Origin: Streptomyces sp. B3I8
Lineage (GTDB): Bacteria; Actinomycetota; Actinomycetes; Streptomycetales; Streptomycetaceae
Direction of reading: 5' to 3'
Assembly (NCBI RefSeq): GCF_030816915.1
Contig: NZ_JAUSYN010000002.1
Location: forward strand, 2,183,501 to 2,247,500
DNA length: 64,000 nt
Shown here: positions 54,403 to 64,000 of the stretch, piece after piece
How the letters are laid out: each line of letters opens with the position of its first letter
How positions within the stretch are numbered: the stretch's first letter is position 1
Notes under the pieces: generated by a model
The model's input: only the letters and a program-made list of their open reading frames with translations
The model's database searches: none
Told to the model about the DNA's origin: nothing
Position numbers and translations under genes: made by a program

Positions 54403-55197
54403 ATGAGCGTGCTGTGGGAGGACCGTGCGGAGCAGGCGTCGGGGTGGGAACGGGTGACGGCCCGGGTCGGGCGGTGCCGGCTGCCCCGGTGGGACTGCAC
54501 CGCCGGGCTCGTCGTGGGTGAGAGCGCGGCGCTGCTGGTGGACGCGGGGTCGAGCGTGGCGGAGGGCGGGTGGCTGCGGGAGGAGGCGGAACGGTCGCTG
54601 GGCGGGGGCACCGGGACCAAGACCGGCACCGGCACGGGTCCCGTGCGCCGTGTGACGCATCTCGCGCTGACCCACCCGCACTTCGATCACGTCTTCGGTG
54701 CGGCGGCGTTCGGGGACGCGGAGGTGTTCGGCGCGGTCGGCATCGACGTGGCGTACACGGCGCGCGGCCGGGAGGAGTTGCGCGCGGACGCCGTACGCAA
54801 CGGGCTGGCGGAGGACGCGGCGGCCGAGGCGGCACGCTCCCTGGTCCCTCCCCGCCACCACGTCCGCGGCGAGTGGACCCTCGACCTGGGCGGCGGGTTC
54901 ACCGTGCTGCTGGCCGACGTGGGCCCCGGCCACACCGCGCACGACCTCGCGGTACTGGTCCCCGCCACGCCCTCGTCCCCGAAGGTCGTCTTCTGCGGCG
55001 ACCTGGTCGAGGAGTCCGGCGAGCCGCAGGCGGGTCCCGACGCCGTACCCGCGCACTGGCCGGCCGCGCTGGACCGGCTGCTCGACCTCGGCGGCGAGGA
55101 CGCGGTGTACGTGCCCGGCCACGGAGCGGTGCTCGACGCGCGGTTCGTCCGTGCCCAACGGGACGCGCTGGCCCGCCGCTTCGGCGTGTCGCCGTGA
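54403..55197 (+). CDS. Metallo-beta-lactamase fold hydrolase
   Basis: 264 residues. MBL signature [21 protein letters not shown] with the HxHxDH zinc motif, [32 protein letters not shown] with the third His, [11 protein letters not shown] with the bridging Asp, and [15 protein letters not shown] with the last His. Members hydrolyse diverse esters or thioesters. TAGCGT stands 6 nt before ATG 54403, predicting a leaderless start. It is divergent from the CIRCE-controlled hrcA operon. Confidence 0.9.
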   Translation: MSVLWEDRAEQASGWERVTARVGRCRLPRWDCTAGLVVGESAALLVDAGSSVAEGGWLREEAERSLGGGTGTKTGTGTGPVRRVTHLALTHPHFDHVFGAAAFGDAEVFGAVGIDVAYTARGREELRADAVRNGLAEDAAAEAARSLVPPRHHVRGEWTLDLGGGFTVLLADVGPGHTAHDLAVLVPATPSSPKVVFCGDLVEESGEPQAGPDAVPAHWPAALDRLLDLGGEDAVYVPGHGAVLDARFVRAQRDALARRFGVSP

Positions 55198-55228
55198 CGG
55201 GCGGGGAGCTTTCCCTATCGTCGGTCGG

Positions 55229-56047
55229 ATGCGCCAGTACTCTCCGGATCTGACCCCGCCGTGGAAGAAGCCCGCGCCCGTACCGGAGGTTCCGGCCGAA
55301 CCGGGGCTGGTGGTGGAGGAGCCGGGCACCGGTTTCTGCGGGGCGGTGATCCGCTGCGAGGCCGGCACGGTGACCCTGGAGGACCGCTTCGGCAAGCACC
55401 GCGTCTTCCCGATGGAGCCGCGCGGGTTCCTGCTGGAGGGGCGGCCGGTGACGCTGGTACGGCCTGCCGCGACGGGGCGGGGACCGGTGCGTCCCACGCG
55501 GACGGCGTCGGGGTCCGTCGCGGTGCCGCAGGCGCGGGCGCGGGTGGCGCGGGCCGGGCGGATCTACGTCGAGGGACGGCACGACGCGGAGCTGGTGGAG
55601 AAGGTGTGGGGCGACGACCTGCGGGTGGAGGGGGTCGTCGTGGAGTACCTCTCCGGGATCGACGATCTTCCGGCGGTGGTCGAGGAGTTCGCGCCCGGAC
55701 CGGACGCGCGGCTGGGGGTCCTCGTCGACCATCTCGTCCCCGGCTCCAAGGAGTCCCGGATCGCCGAGGCGGTGACGAGCGAGTACGCGCTGGTGGTGGG
55801 GCATCCGTTCATCGACGTGTGGGAGGCGGTGAAGCCGGCGGCGCTGGGCATCGGGCGGTGGCCGCGGGTGCCGCGGGGGGAGGACTGGAAGACGGGGGTG
55901 TGCCGGCGGCTGGGGTGGGACGAGAACACCGGGGCGGCGTGGCAGCGGATCCTGTCCGCGGTGCGGACGTACAAGGACCTGGAGCCGGCGCTCCTGGGCC
56001 GCGTGGAGGAACTGATCGACTTCGTCACGGCCCCACCGGAGGGTTGA
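55229..56047 (+). CDS. DUF3097 family protein
   Basis: 272 residues of an actinobacterial conserved family of unknown function. Seen: the DUF3097 N-terminus [47 protein letters not shown], then [29 protein letters not shown] and [17 protein letters not shown], a Toprim-like segment. It also has [18 protein letters not shown] and [14 protein letters not shown]. The Toprim-like acidic motif suggests nucleic-acid or phosphoryl chemistry; this is inference. TATCGT stands 7 nt before ATG 55229. Downstream of the MBL gene, convergent with hemW. Confidence 0.85.
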   Translation: MRQYSPDLTPPWKKPAPVPEVPAEPGLVVEEPGTGFCGAVIRCEAGTVTLEDRFGKHRVFPMEPRGFLLEGRPVTLVRPAATGRGPVRPTRTASGSVAVPQARARVARAGRIYVEGRHDAELVEKVWGDDLRVEGVVVEYLSGIDDLPAVVEEFAPGPDARLGVLVDHLVPGSKESRIAEAVTSEYALVVGHPFIDVWEAVKPAALGIGRWPRVPRGEDWKTGVCRRLGWDENTGAAWQRILSAVRTYKDLEPALLGRVEELIDFVTAPPEG

Positions 56048-56087
56048 GCGGGGTTGGCCCCTGGCGTGCGGGTGGGTGAACTCTCGC

Positions 56088-56140
56088 GCGGAGCCCCTTG
56101 AGGGACGGGAAGGGCAGGGGCGGCGGGGGCGAAAGAATCC
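56088..56140 (-). repeat. Dispersed GC-rich element, copy 8
   Basis: Minus-strand copy between convergent DUF3097 and hemW genes. Visible blocks: GGAGCCCCTTGAGGG, GGGAAGGGCAGGGGCGG and CGGGGGCGAAAGAATCCCGG. It is one of the best matches to the core. Confidence 0.75.
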
Positions 56141-56161
56141 CGGGCGCCCCCGCAGGCCCCG

Positions 56162-57394
56162 TCAGTCCACCAGGTCCCGTACCACCGCATCCGCCAGCAA
56201 CCGCCCCCGCAGGGTGAGCGCCGCCCGGCCCTCCTCGTACGGGGCCGGCAGCAGCAGCCCGTCCGCCAGGGCCCGCCGGGACGCCGCGAGCCCCTCCTCC
56301 CGCAGCAACCGCAACGGCACCCCCTCCCGCAACCGCAGCTCCAACAGGATCCGCTCCACCCGCCGGTCCTCCGCCGACAGCACCTCCCGCCCCGCCCCCG
56401 GCGACCGCCCCTCCGCCAGCGCTCCCGCGTACGCCCCCGGATGCTTGACGTTCCACCACCGCACGCCCCCCACGTGCGAGTGCGCCCCCGGTCCCGCCCC
56501 CCACCAGTCGGCACCCCGCCAGTACAGCTCGTTGTGCAGGCACCGCGCCGCGTCCGAGGTCGCCCAGTTGGAGACCTCGTACCAGTCGTAGCCCGCCGCT
56601 GAGAACACCTCCTCCGCGATCAGGTACCGGTCCGCGTGCACGTCGTCGTCGGTCATCGGCACCTCCCCGCGCCGGATCCGCGCCGCGAGCCGCGTGCCCT
56701 CCTCGACGATGAGCGCGTACGCCGAGACGTGGTCCGGCCCGGCGCCCAGCGCCGCCTCCAGCGAGGCCCGCCAGTCGTCGTCGGACTCCCCCGGCGTGCC
56801 GTAGATCAGGTCGAGGTTGACGTGGTCGAAACCGGCCGCGCGGGCCTCGGTGACGCAGCGCTCGGGCCGCCCGGGGGTGTGCGTGCGGTCGAGGACCTTG
56901 AGCACGTGCTGCCGGGCGCTCTGCATGCCGAAGGAGATCCGGTTGAAGCCGCCCTCGCGCAGGGTGGCCAGATACGCCGGGTCGACGGACTCGGGGTTGG
57001 CCTCCGTGGTGATCTCGGCGTCGGCGGCGAGACCGAACTCCTCGCGCACGGCGCCCAGCATCCGTACGAGGTCGGCGGCGTCCAGCAGCGTCGGCGTGCC
57101 TCCGCCGACGAAGACCGTACGGACCTCGCGGCGGTCGTCGCCGAGGACCTTGCGGGCGAGGCGGATCTCGTCGATCAGGGTGTCGGCGTAGTTGTCGCGG
57201 GAGGCGAGCACTCCGCCGGTGCCGCGCAGCTCGGTGGCGGTGTAGGTGTTGAAATCGCAGTAGCCGCAGCGGGTCGCGCAGTAGGGAACGTGCAGGTAGA
57301 AGCCGAGGGGTCGGTCGGCGGCGCCGGCCAGGGCGGACGCGGGCAGGGCACCGTCGTGGGGCACGGGCTCGCCGTCGGGGAGAGCGGAAGGCAT
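56162..57394 (-). CDS. hemW: Radical SAM heme chaperone HemW
   Basis: 410 residues. It inserts heme into target enzymes, using SAM and a 4Fe-4S cluster. The cluster motif is YCATRCGYCDFN (CX3CX2C, with no fourth cysteine right after), which is the HemW form rather than the oxygen-independent coproporphyrinogen oxidase HemN. Downstream: VFVGGGTPTLLDAADL, ITTEANPESV, RISFGMQS and VNLDLIYGTPGESDDDW, then the HemN C-terminal domain. ATG 57394 stands 7 nt after GACAAT (57402-57407 complement), predicting a leaderless start. Confidence 0.93.
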   Translation of the reverse strand: MPSALPDGEPVPHDGALPASALAGAADRPLGFYLHVPYCATRCGYCDFNTYTATELRGTGGVLASRDNYADTLIDEIRLARKVLGDDRREVRTVFVGGGTPTLLDAADLVRMLGAVREEFGLAADAEITTEANPESVDPAYLATLREGGFNRISFGMQSARQHVLKVLDRTHTPGRPERCVTEARAAGFDHVNLDLIYGTPGESDDDWRASLEAALGAGPDHVSAYALIVEEGTRLAARIRRGEVPMTDDDVHADRYLIAEEVFSAAGYDWYEVSNWATSDAARCLHNELYWRGADWWGAGPGAHSHVGGVRWWNVKHPGAYAGALAEGRSPGAGREVLSAEDRRVERILLELRLREGVPLRLLREEGLAASRRALADGLLLPAPYEEGRAALTLRGRLLADAVVRDLVD

Positions 57395-57493
57395 GCGTTC
57401 CATTGTCCCGCACGGCGCGCGGGACCGATCCACGCGCCGTGCGCACCGGCACGGGCGGCCCCACGCGCCCCGCACCGGGCCGCCCGCGGCACG

Positions 57494-60106
57494 TCACTCC
57501 GCCTGGAGGACCAGGAGGGCCAGGTCGTCCTCGGGCGGCCCGTCGCCGAAGTCGTGCACGAGCCGGCGGATCCGGTCCGCGACGCGTTCCGCGGTCAGGC
57601 CCGTGCAGCCGGCCAGCGCGTCGGCGAGCCCGTCGGCGTCGTCGAACTGGCGCGGTCCGTGCCGTCGCTCGGTCACCCCGTCCGTGACGCACAGCAGCGT
57701 GTCGCCGGAGCGGAGTTCGAACGTCTCGCAGTCGTACGTCGCGTCCTCCACCACCCCGAGCAGGGTCTGCGGCTGTGCCGCCGTGCGTACGCTCCCGTCG
57801 GGCGCCAGGACCAGCGGCAGGGGGTGCCCGGCGGAGGCGAGCGTGCAGCGCACCCCTCCCTCGACGGGCGCCAGCTCGCCGTAGAGCAGGGACAGGAACC
57901 GGTTCTGCGGCCCGTCGTCGGCACCGAGGTCCGGGACCCCGGCGGCGACCAGGGCCCGCGCGGCGGCGTCCGAGGCCTCGGTGGCGTCGTCGAGGAGGAG
58001 CTGGTTGAGGCGGTCCAGGACCTCCGGGACGGCGTACCCCTCGCGGGCCAGCAGCCGCAGCCACGGCCGGGCGAGACCGATGACCACCGCGGCCTCGGGC
58101 CCCTTCCCCTGGACGTCGCCGATCGCGAACGACCAGCGGCCGTGGCCGGCGGGGAACAGGTCGTAGAAGTCGCCGCTCGGGCCGCCCTGGTCACGCGGTT
58201 CGTAGACGAGGGCGCTGCGCATCCCCGGTATCTCTGCGACCGCGCCGGGCAGCAGTCCGCGCTGGAGGACACGGCTGATGTTGGCCTGCCGGGCGTACTG
58301 GCGGGCCGCGCCGACGGCCTGGGCGACCCGGCGGCACAGGTCCTCGACCAGTGCGGAGACCCCGTCGGGAAAGCGCGGCACGCCGGACCGGCCGATGACG
58401 ACGGTGCCGAGGGGGCGGCCGCCGACGATCAGACGGTAGGCGAGCGCGGCACCCGGGGTGACGACCACGGCGGGGTCGCCGTCCGCTCCGGGGCCGCCGT
58501 CCGCTCCGTCGTCCCGCTCCGTCGCGGCTGTCTCCCCCTGGGGCGGGTCCAGCGCCTCGGCGGGCCAGGAGACCGGTACGGGGCGGGTGCGGGCGGCGTC
58601 GGGGAGGCGGGGCGGGTCCTTCTCCAGGACGCGGCGCAGTTCCTCCAGGCGGTCCTCGTTGCTGTGCCAGACGCGGGCGAGCCGGGAGCCGCGCGCGGTA
58701 CCGGTCCCGGCGGCGCGCGGGTCGGTGGTCCCGTCCTCCAGCCACACCGCGCACCACTCGGCGAGCCGGGGCACGAGAAGCTGACCGGCGAGAGCGGTGA
58801 CCAGGTCCTCGTCGAGCTGCCCGGCCAGCAGGTCGGACGCCTCGGCGAGGAAGGAGAGGGCGCCCCGGTCGAGCCAGTCCTGCTCGGGCCCGTCGGCGGG
58901 CTCGTCCCCCGTCCCGTCGGCGGTCCTGCCGGCGGGCCCCGGCCGGGCGTGCGGCGATGCCGCGTCCCCGGACGGCGCTTCCGGAGTCGTGGAGCGCGCA
59001 CCACCCGTGGCCGCCGGGTCCGACATCGCCGACGGGCCCACGACGGCCGGCGCCTCCGCGGTGCCGGCGACGTACGGCCCGGTCACGGTGCCGACGACGG
59101 CCGGCGCCGCCGACGTGCCGACGGGGGCCGGCGCCTCCGCCGTGTCCGTGACCGCGCCGTACGTGCCGAACTCTCTCTCCCCGCCGGGCCCGTCGCCCCC
59201 GGCCAGCCGGGCCCACACGCACTTGGTGCCCCGGCGGTAGGTGATGCCCCACTCCTGGGCCAGCGCGGCGACGAGCCGCAGCCCGCGGCCGTACTCCGGC
59301 GTGCCGTGGGCCCGGGCCCCCTCGTCCCGCACGGGCCGGGAGGGATGACGGTCCGACACCTCCACGACGAGCGCGGCGGATCCGCTCGCCCCACGACCGC
59401 CGGTGTCCGCCTCGTCGCCGTACGGCCCGCGTGTGCCGCCGTCCTGCCGTTCGCCGGGGCCCCCGGCGTCCCCGAGGGCCCCGGCGAACGGAGGCACCCC
59501 CACCCCGAGGGACCCGGCCGCCGACAACGAACCGCCGTCCGACGGTGCACCGCTGTCCCACAGCGAACCGGTGCCCGACAGCAGAGCGCCGTCCGGCGGC
59601 CGAGCGCCGTCCGCGAGCGGATCCAGGCACTCGATCGTCTCGATGGCCTCCATGGCTTCCATGGCCTCGATCGGCTCGATCGGTCCGACCGCCTCCACCA
59701 CGCCCCCGGCACGCTCCCCGCATCCGCCGAAGTCCTCGGAGCCGGTGCACCCCGCGTACTCCAGGCGGCACTCCACCACCACGTCAGTGCCCGCGTGCAC
59801 CACCGCGTTGGTGACCAGCTCGCTCACCACCACCTCGGCGTCGTCGCACAGCCGGTCCGTGAGGAACCCGGCGCCGGGCAGCGCACGGGCCGTCCACGCG
59901 GCGAGCGTCTCGCGGACGAAGCGGCGGGCGGCGCCCGGCGCGAGCGCCCCGCCGGGCAGCGACGTGCGCGCCACCGTGCGCCACCCCGCGCTTCCGTACG
60001 CGGCCACGACGGACGCATCGTCACCCGTGGGGGTCATTCCCCCGAGTGTGGCCGACGTGGCGGCCGGACGGGCCCAGGTGTCCCGTTGTGTGGGAATGGC
60101 CCCCAT
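57494..60106 (-). CDS. SpoIIE-type PP2C phosphatase with split anti-sigma ATPase domain
   Basis: 870 residues. Domain order: HATPase_c_2 (GHKL) kinase-like domain at about 25-290, a GAF-like middle at about 430-580, and a SpoIIE PP2C domain at 640-870 with GDFYDLFPAGH, FAIGDVQGKGPEA, LLCVTDGVTERR and PPEDDLALLVL metal sites. The ATPase N-box (SELVTNAVVHAG, near residue 95) is separated from its G1/G2-like continuation (ALVVEVSDRHPSRPV and PEYGRGLRLVAAL, near 245-275) by about 130 residues of low complexity. Such proteins act in partner-switching with anti-anti-sigma factors. GGGAG stands 7 nt before ATG 60106. Divergent from a response regulator. Confidence 0.87.
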   Translation of the reverse strand: MGAIPTQRDTWARPAATSATLGGMTPTGDDASVVAAYGSAGWRTVARTSLPGGALAPGAARRFVRETLAAWTARALPGAGFLTDRLCDDAEVVVSELVTNAVVHAGTDVVVECRLEYAGCTGSEDFGGCGERAGGVVEAVGPIEPIEAMEAMEAIETIECLDPLADGARPPDGALLSGTGSLWDSGAPSDGGSLSAAGSLGVGVPPFAGALGDAGGPGERQDGGTRGPYGDEADTGGRGASGSAALVVEVSDRHPSRPVRDEGARAHGTPEYGRGLRLVAALAQEWGITYRRGTKCVWARLAGGDGPGGEREFGTYGAVTDTAEAPAPVGTSAAPAVVGTVTGPYVAGTAEAPAVVGPSAMSDPAATGGARSTTPEAPSGDAASPHARPGPAGRTADGTGDEPADGPEQDWLDRGALSFLAEASDLLAGQLDEDLVTALAGQLLVPRLAEWCAVWLEDGTTDPRAAGTGTARGSRLARVWHSNEDRLEELRRVLEKDPPRLPDAARTRPVPVSWPAEALDPPQGETAATERDDGADGGPGADGDPAVVVTPGAALAYRLIVGGRPLGTVVIGRSGVPRFPDGVSALVEDLCRRVAQAVGAARQYARQANISRVLQRGLLPGAVAEIPGMRSALVYEPRDQGGPSGDFYDLFPAGHGRWSFAIGDVQGKGPEAAVVIGLARPWLRLLAREGYAVPEVLDRLNQLLLDDATEASDAAARALVAAGVPDLGADDGPQNRFLSLLYGELAPVEGGVRCTLASAGHPLPLVLAPDGSVRTAAQPQTLLGVVEDATYDCETFELRSGDTLLCVTDGVTERRHGPRQFDDADGLADALAGCTGLTAERVADRIRRLVHDFGDGPPEDDLALLVLQAE

Positions 60107-60341
60107 GGACAGCTCCCGGAGCAGTCGGTCGAATCTGCCTGTACCGATGCGGACAGAGTGACAGACTGACCCCGGCCATAAGCGCCGAGTTACCGAAGTA
60201 GGCCGCCATGGGTGAGAACAGTGCTACGGATGCACTCCGAAACGGGCAGGGAAACGATCAAATTCGAGCATCCGCTCAAGAACCGGTTCCAGGCTCCGTA
60301 CAGATGTCGGAACGGGTGGGGCACCGGCGAGGAACGCCGGG

Positions 60342-60932
60342 ATGAACGCCGAGCAGACGGCAGGCACCGCGGCCGAGGAGAACCGCGCCGCCATCCTCCT
60401 GGTCGACGACATGGAGGACAACCTGCTCGCGCTGGAGGCCGTGCTCGGCTCCTTCAACGAGCCGCTGGTCCGCGCACGGTCGGGCGAGGAGGCACTGAAG
60501 GCGCTGCTCAAGCAGCGGTTCGCGGTGGTGCTCCTGGACATCCGGATGCCGGGCATGGACGGCTTCGAGACGGCCGCGCACATCAAACGGGCCGACCAGA
60601 CCAAGGACGTACCGATCATCTTCCTGACCGGTGAGGACCCGGACGCGGGCTACGCCTTCCGCGGCTACGCCACCGGGGCCGCCGACTATCTCACCAAACC
60701 GTTCGACCCGTGGGTGCTGCGGGCCAAGGTGAGCGTCTTCCTGGACCTGCACCGCAAGGGCCGGCAGCTCGAACGGATGCTGGCCCGCGAGCGGCACCAG
60801 TTCGAGCAGCTCTCGGCCCACCTGGACGAACTCGACACGCACCTGTCCTCGCACCCGGTCCAGGACGTCTTCGCACTGCGCCGCCACGTACGGCGCATGG
60901 AGGAGACCCTGCGCCGGATGCGCAGCACGTAG
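60342..60932 (+). CDS. Response regulator receiver protein with coiled-coil tail, no output domain
   Basis: 196 residues. Receiver domain at about 15-135: AAILLVDDMEDNLLALEAVL (acidic pocket), VVLLDIRMPGMDGFETAAHI with the phospho-acceptor Asp, PIIFLTGE and ADYLTKPFDP with the switch Lys. The last 60 residues are helical and coiled-coil-like (FLDLHRKGRQLERMLARER, then LRRHVRRMEETLRRMRS). There is no DNA-binding or enzyme domain. It may act by protein contact, plausibly with the divergent SpoIIE-type phosphatase. The reading frame ends inside a 21-bp tandem repeat. Confidence 0.87.
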   Translation: MNAEQTAGTAAEENRAAILLVDDMEDNLLALEAVLGSFNEPLVRARSGEEALKALLKQRFAVVLLDIRMPGMDGFETAAHIKRADQTKDVPIIFLTGEDPDAGYAFRGYATGAADYLTKPFDPWVLRAKVSVFLDLHRKGRQLERMLARERHQFEQLSAHLDELDTHLSSHPVQDVFALRRHVRRMEETLRRMRST

Positions 60933-60993
60933 ACCGCGGGCATGAGCACGTAGACCGCGGGCATGAGCAAGCAGACCGCGGGCATGAGCACGC
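60925..60993 (+). repeat. 3.3 copies of a 21-bp tandem repeat over the regulator stop codon
   Basis: Units at 60925-60945, 60946-60966 and 60967-60987, then a 6-base remnant; units 1 and 2 are identical, and unit 3 differs at two positions. The stop TAG of the response regulator lies in the first unit, at codon 3. Reading through would give a repeated TAGMS pattern, and in unit 3 the stop is changed to a sense codon. Confidence 0.92.
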
Positions 60994-60995
60994 GC

Positions 60996-61026
60996 CGCCG
61001 TCGGGTCGCGGTGACCCGGCGGCGGT
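60996..61026. terminator. Bidirectional terminator between regulator and fadD
   Basis: CCGCCGTCGGGTC (60996-61008) pairs with GACCCGGCGGCGG (61014-61026), 13 bp with one G-T wobble, around a 5-base loop. It closes two convergent genes. Confidence 0.8.
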
Positions 61027-61043
61027 GCGCGCGGCCGTCGTCG

Positions 61044-62930
<1,887 letters not shown>

Positions 62931-62990
62931 GACATCCTCCGGGCCCGCGACGGTGCGGCTGACTCAGGTGCGGCTGGTTTCACTCTCAGT

Positions 62991-63058
62991 GTCGTTCCAC
63001 TCACGTGCTTGACGTCGTTCCACTCACGGGCAACGACTCTTGTTTAACTCGCGAGTAA
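62991..63058 (-). promoter_or_regulatory. fadD promoter repeats and FadR-like palindrome
   Basis: GTCGTTCCACTCACG occurs at 62991-63005 and 63014-63028 (15-bp direct repeat, 23-bp period). A palindrome ACTCGCGAGT (63047-63056) with partial TTA/TAA extensions follows. TTACTCGCGAGTAA-like sites are typical of TetR-family fatty-acid regulators in actinobacteria. The cluster lies 60-130 bases before fadD. Confidence 0.55.
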
Positions 63059-63145
63059 CTACCGAGCACAGCGTAAGGGCCGACCGGCCGGTTGGTAAGG
63101 GGCCATGTGCGCTCACTTCCTCCGCAGGCCGACCGTACGCACACC

Positions 63146-63181
63146 GAGGGGCCCGCCGCACTTTCGCACGACGAGCCCCTC
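63146..63181 (-). terminator. Weak hairpin past lepA
   Basis: GAGGGGC (63146-63152) and GCCCCTC (63175-63181) flank a 22-base loop 40 bases past the lepA stop. The stem is short and the loop large, so it is only a possible terminator. Confidence 0.35.
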
Positions 63182-63220
63182 CATGTCCGCTTCGTCCCCC
63201 CGGCCGCGACCGGAGGACGG

Positions 63221-64000
63221 TTACTTCTTGGCCTTGCCGGCGCCACCGCCGTCGTCGCTGGACAGGACGGCGATGAAGGCCTCCTGCGGAACCTCCACCG
63301 AACCCACCATCTTCATCCGCTTCTTGCCTTCCTTCTGCTTCTCCAGCAGCTTCCGCTTGCGGGAGATGTCACCGCCGTAGCACTTGGCGAGGACGTCCTT
63401 GCGGATGGCGCGGATGGTCTCGCGGGCGATCACCCGGGAGCCGATGGCGGCCTGGACAGGCACCTCGAAGTTCTGCCGCGGGATGAGTTCCCGCAGCTTG
63501 GCGACGAGCCGTACGCCGTACGCGTACGCCTGGTCCTTGTGGGTGATGGCGGAGAAGGCGTCGACCTTGTCGCCGTGCAGCAGGATGTCGACCTTGACCA
63601 GGCTGGAGGACTGCTCCCCGGTGGGCTCGTAGTCCAGGGAGGCGTACCCGCGCGTCTTGGACTTGAGCTGGTCGAAGAAGTCGAACACGATCTCGGCGAG
63701 CGGGAGCGTGTAGCGGATCTCGACGCGGTCCTCGGAGAGGTAGTCCATGCCGAGCAGGGTGCCGCGGCGGGTCTGGCACAGCTCCATGATCGCGCCGATG
63801 AACTCGGTCGGCGCGAGGACGGTGGCCCGCACGACCGGCTCGTAGACCTCGTCGATCTTCCCCTCGGGGAACTCGCTCGGGTTGGTGACGACGTGCTCGG
63901 TGCCGTCCTCCATGATCACGCGGTAGACCACGTTGGGCGCGGTGGCGATCAGGTCGAGCCCGAACTCGCGTTCGAGCCGCTCGCGGATCACGTCCAGATG
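63221..64000 (-). CDS. lepA: Elongation factor 4 (LepA), C-terminal part (cut by window edge)
   Basis: 260 codons at the C-terminus; the GTPase domain lies beyond the window. Seen: [89 protein letters not shown], then the LepA-specific C-terminal domain [64 protein letters not shown]4 back-translocates stalled ribosomes. Its downstream neighbour is fadD on the same strand. Confidence 0.96.
   Translation of the reverse strand, partial: HLDVIRERLEREFGLDLIATAPNVVYRVIMEDGTEHVVTNPSEFPEGKIDEVYEPVVRATVLAPTEFIGAIMELCQTRRGTLLGMDYLSEDRVEIRYTLPLAEIVFDFFDQLKSKTRGYASLDYEPTGEQSSSLVKVDILLHGDKVDAFSAITHKDQAYAYGVRLVAKLRELIPRQNFEVPVQAAIGSRVIARETIRAIRKDVLAKCYGGDISRKRKLLEKQKEGKKRMKMVGSVEVPQEAFIAVLSSDDGGGAGKAKK

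Overview
The window is GC-rich DNA (roughly 70% or more) with strong G/C third-position codon bias, frequent GTG starts, 4-base stop/start overlaps and protein families typical of Streptomyces. It reads as core chromosome, not a mobile island: no transposase, integrase, phage gene, rRNA, tRNA or CRISPR array was seen. It is cut inside ppdK at the left edge and inside lepA at the right edge.

Left part (1-18.1 kb): ppdK; a sulfatase-fold membrane enzyme; a decapitated kinase remnant; an MFS exporter divergent from dusB; a giant P-type ATPase with a histone-H1-like membrane partner; an oxidoreductase/NIPSNAP/GlcG-like cluster divergent from a GlxA-type regulator; a broken TetR gene; a VOC protein; and an MFS exporter divergent from an MmyB-like regulator. 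Middle (18.1-38.5 kb): glyS; a zinc regulon (znuACB-zur) with a double Zur-type operator; recO-uppS; a TerB protein; leuA with a four-leucine leader peptide; an M4 protease with its emfourin inhibitor, coupled to a GH1 glycosidase; the phoH-ybeY-CBS protein-YjbR-deaminase-like run; amtB-glnB with a four-box GlnR-type operator; and era. Right part (38.5-64 kb): a sugar kinase and glucarate catabolism genes (gudD, kdgD); an rRNA methyltransferase with an unusual leader; an adenine deaminase-type gene, rnz and a HIT protein; a tricorn-like protease; rsmE and a nitronate monooxygenase; hrcA-dnaJ behind a CIRCE element; hemW; a SpoIIE-type phosphatase divergent from an output-less response regulator; fadD; and lepA.

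Two features run through the window. At least fourteen start codons sit exactly 6-7 nt behind a -10-like hexamer, which predicts leaderless mRNAs and settles several start choices. A dispersed intergenic GC-rich repeat occurs at least eight times at gene 3' ends. The most interesting candidates are the two mini-ORFs plus hairpin before the rRNA methyltransferase, the mini-ORF created by a tandem duplication between the zinc ABC genes, the SpoIIE protein whose ATPase domain is split by a long low-complexity insert, the leuA leader and the protease/inhibitor pair.
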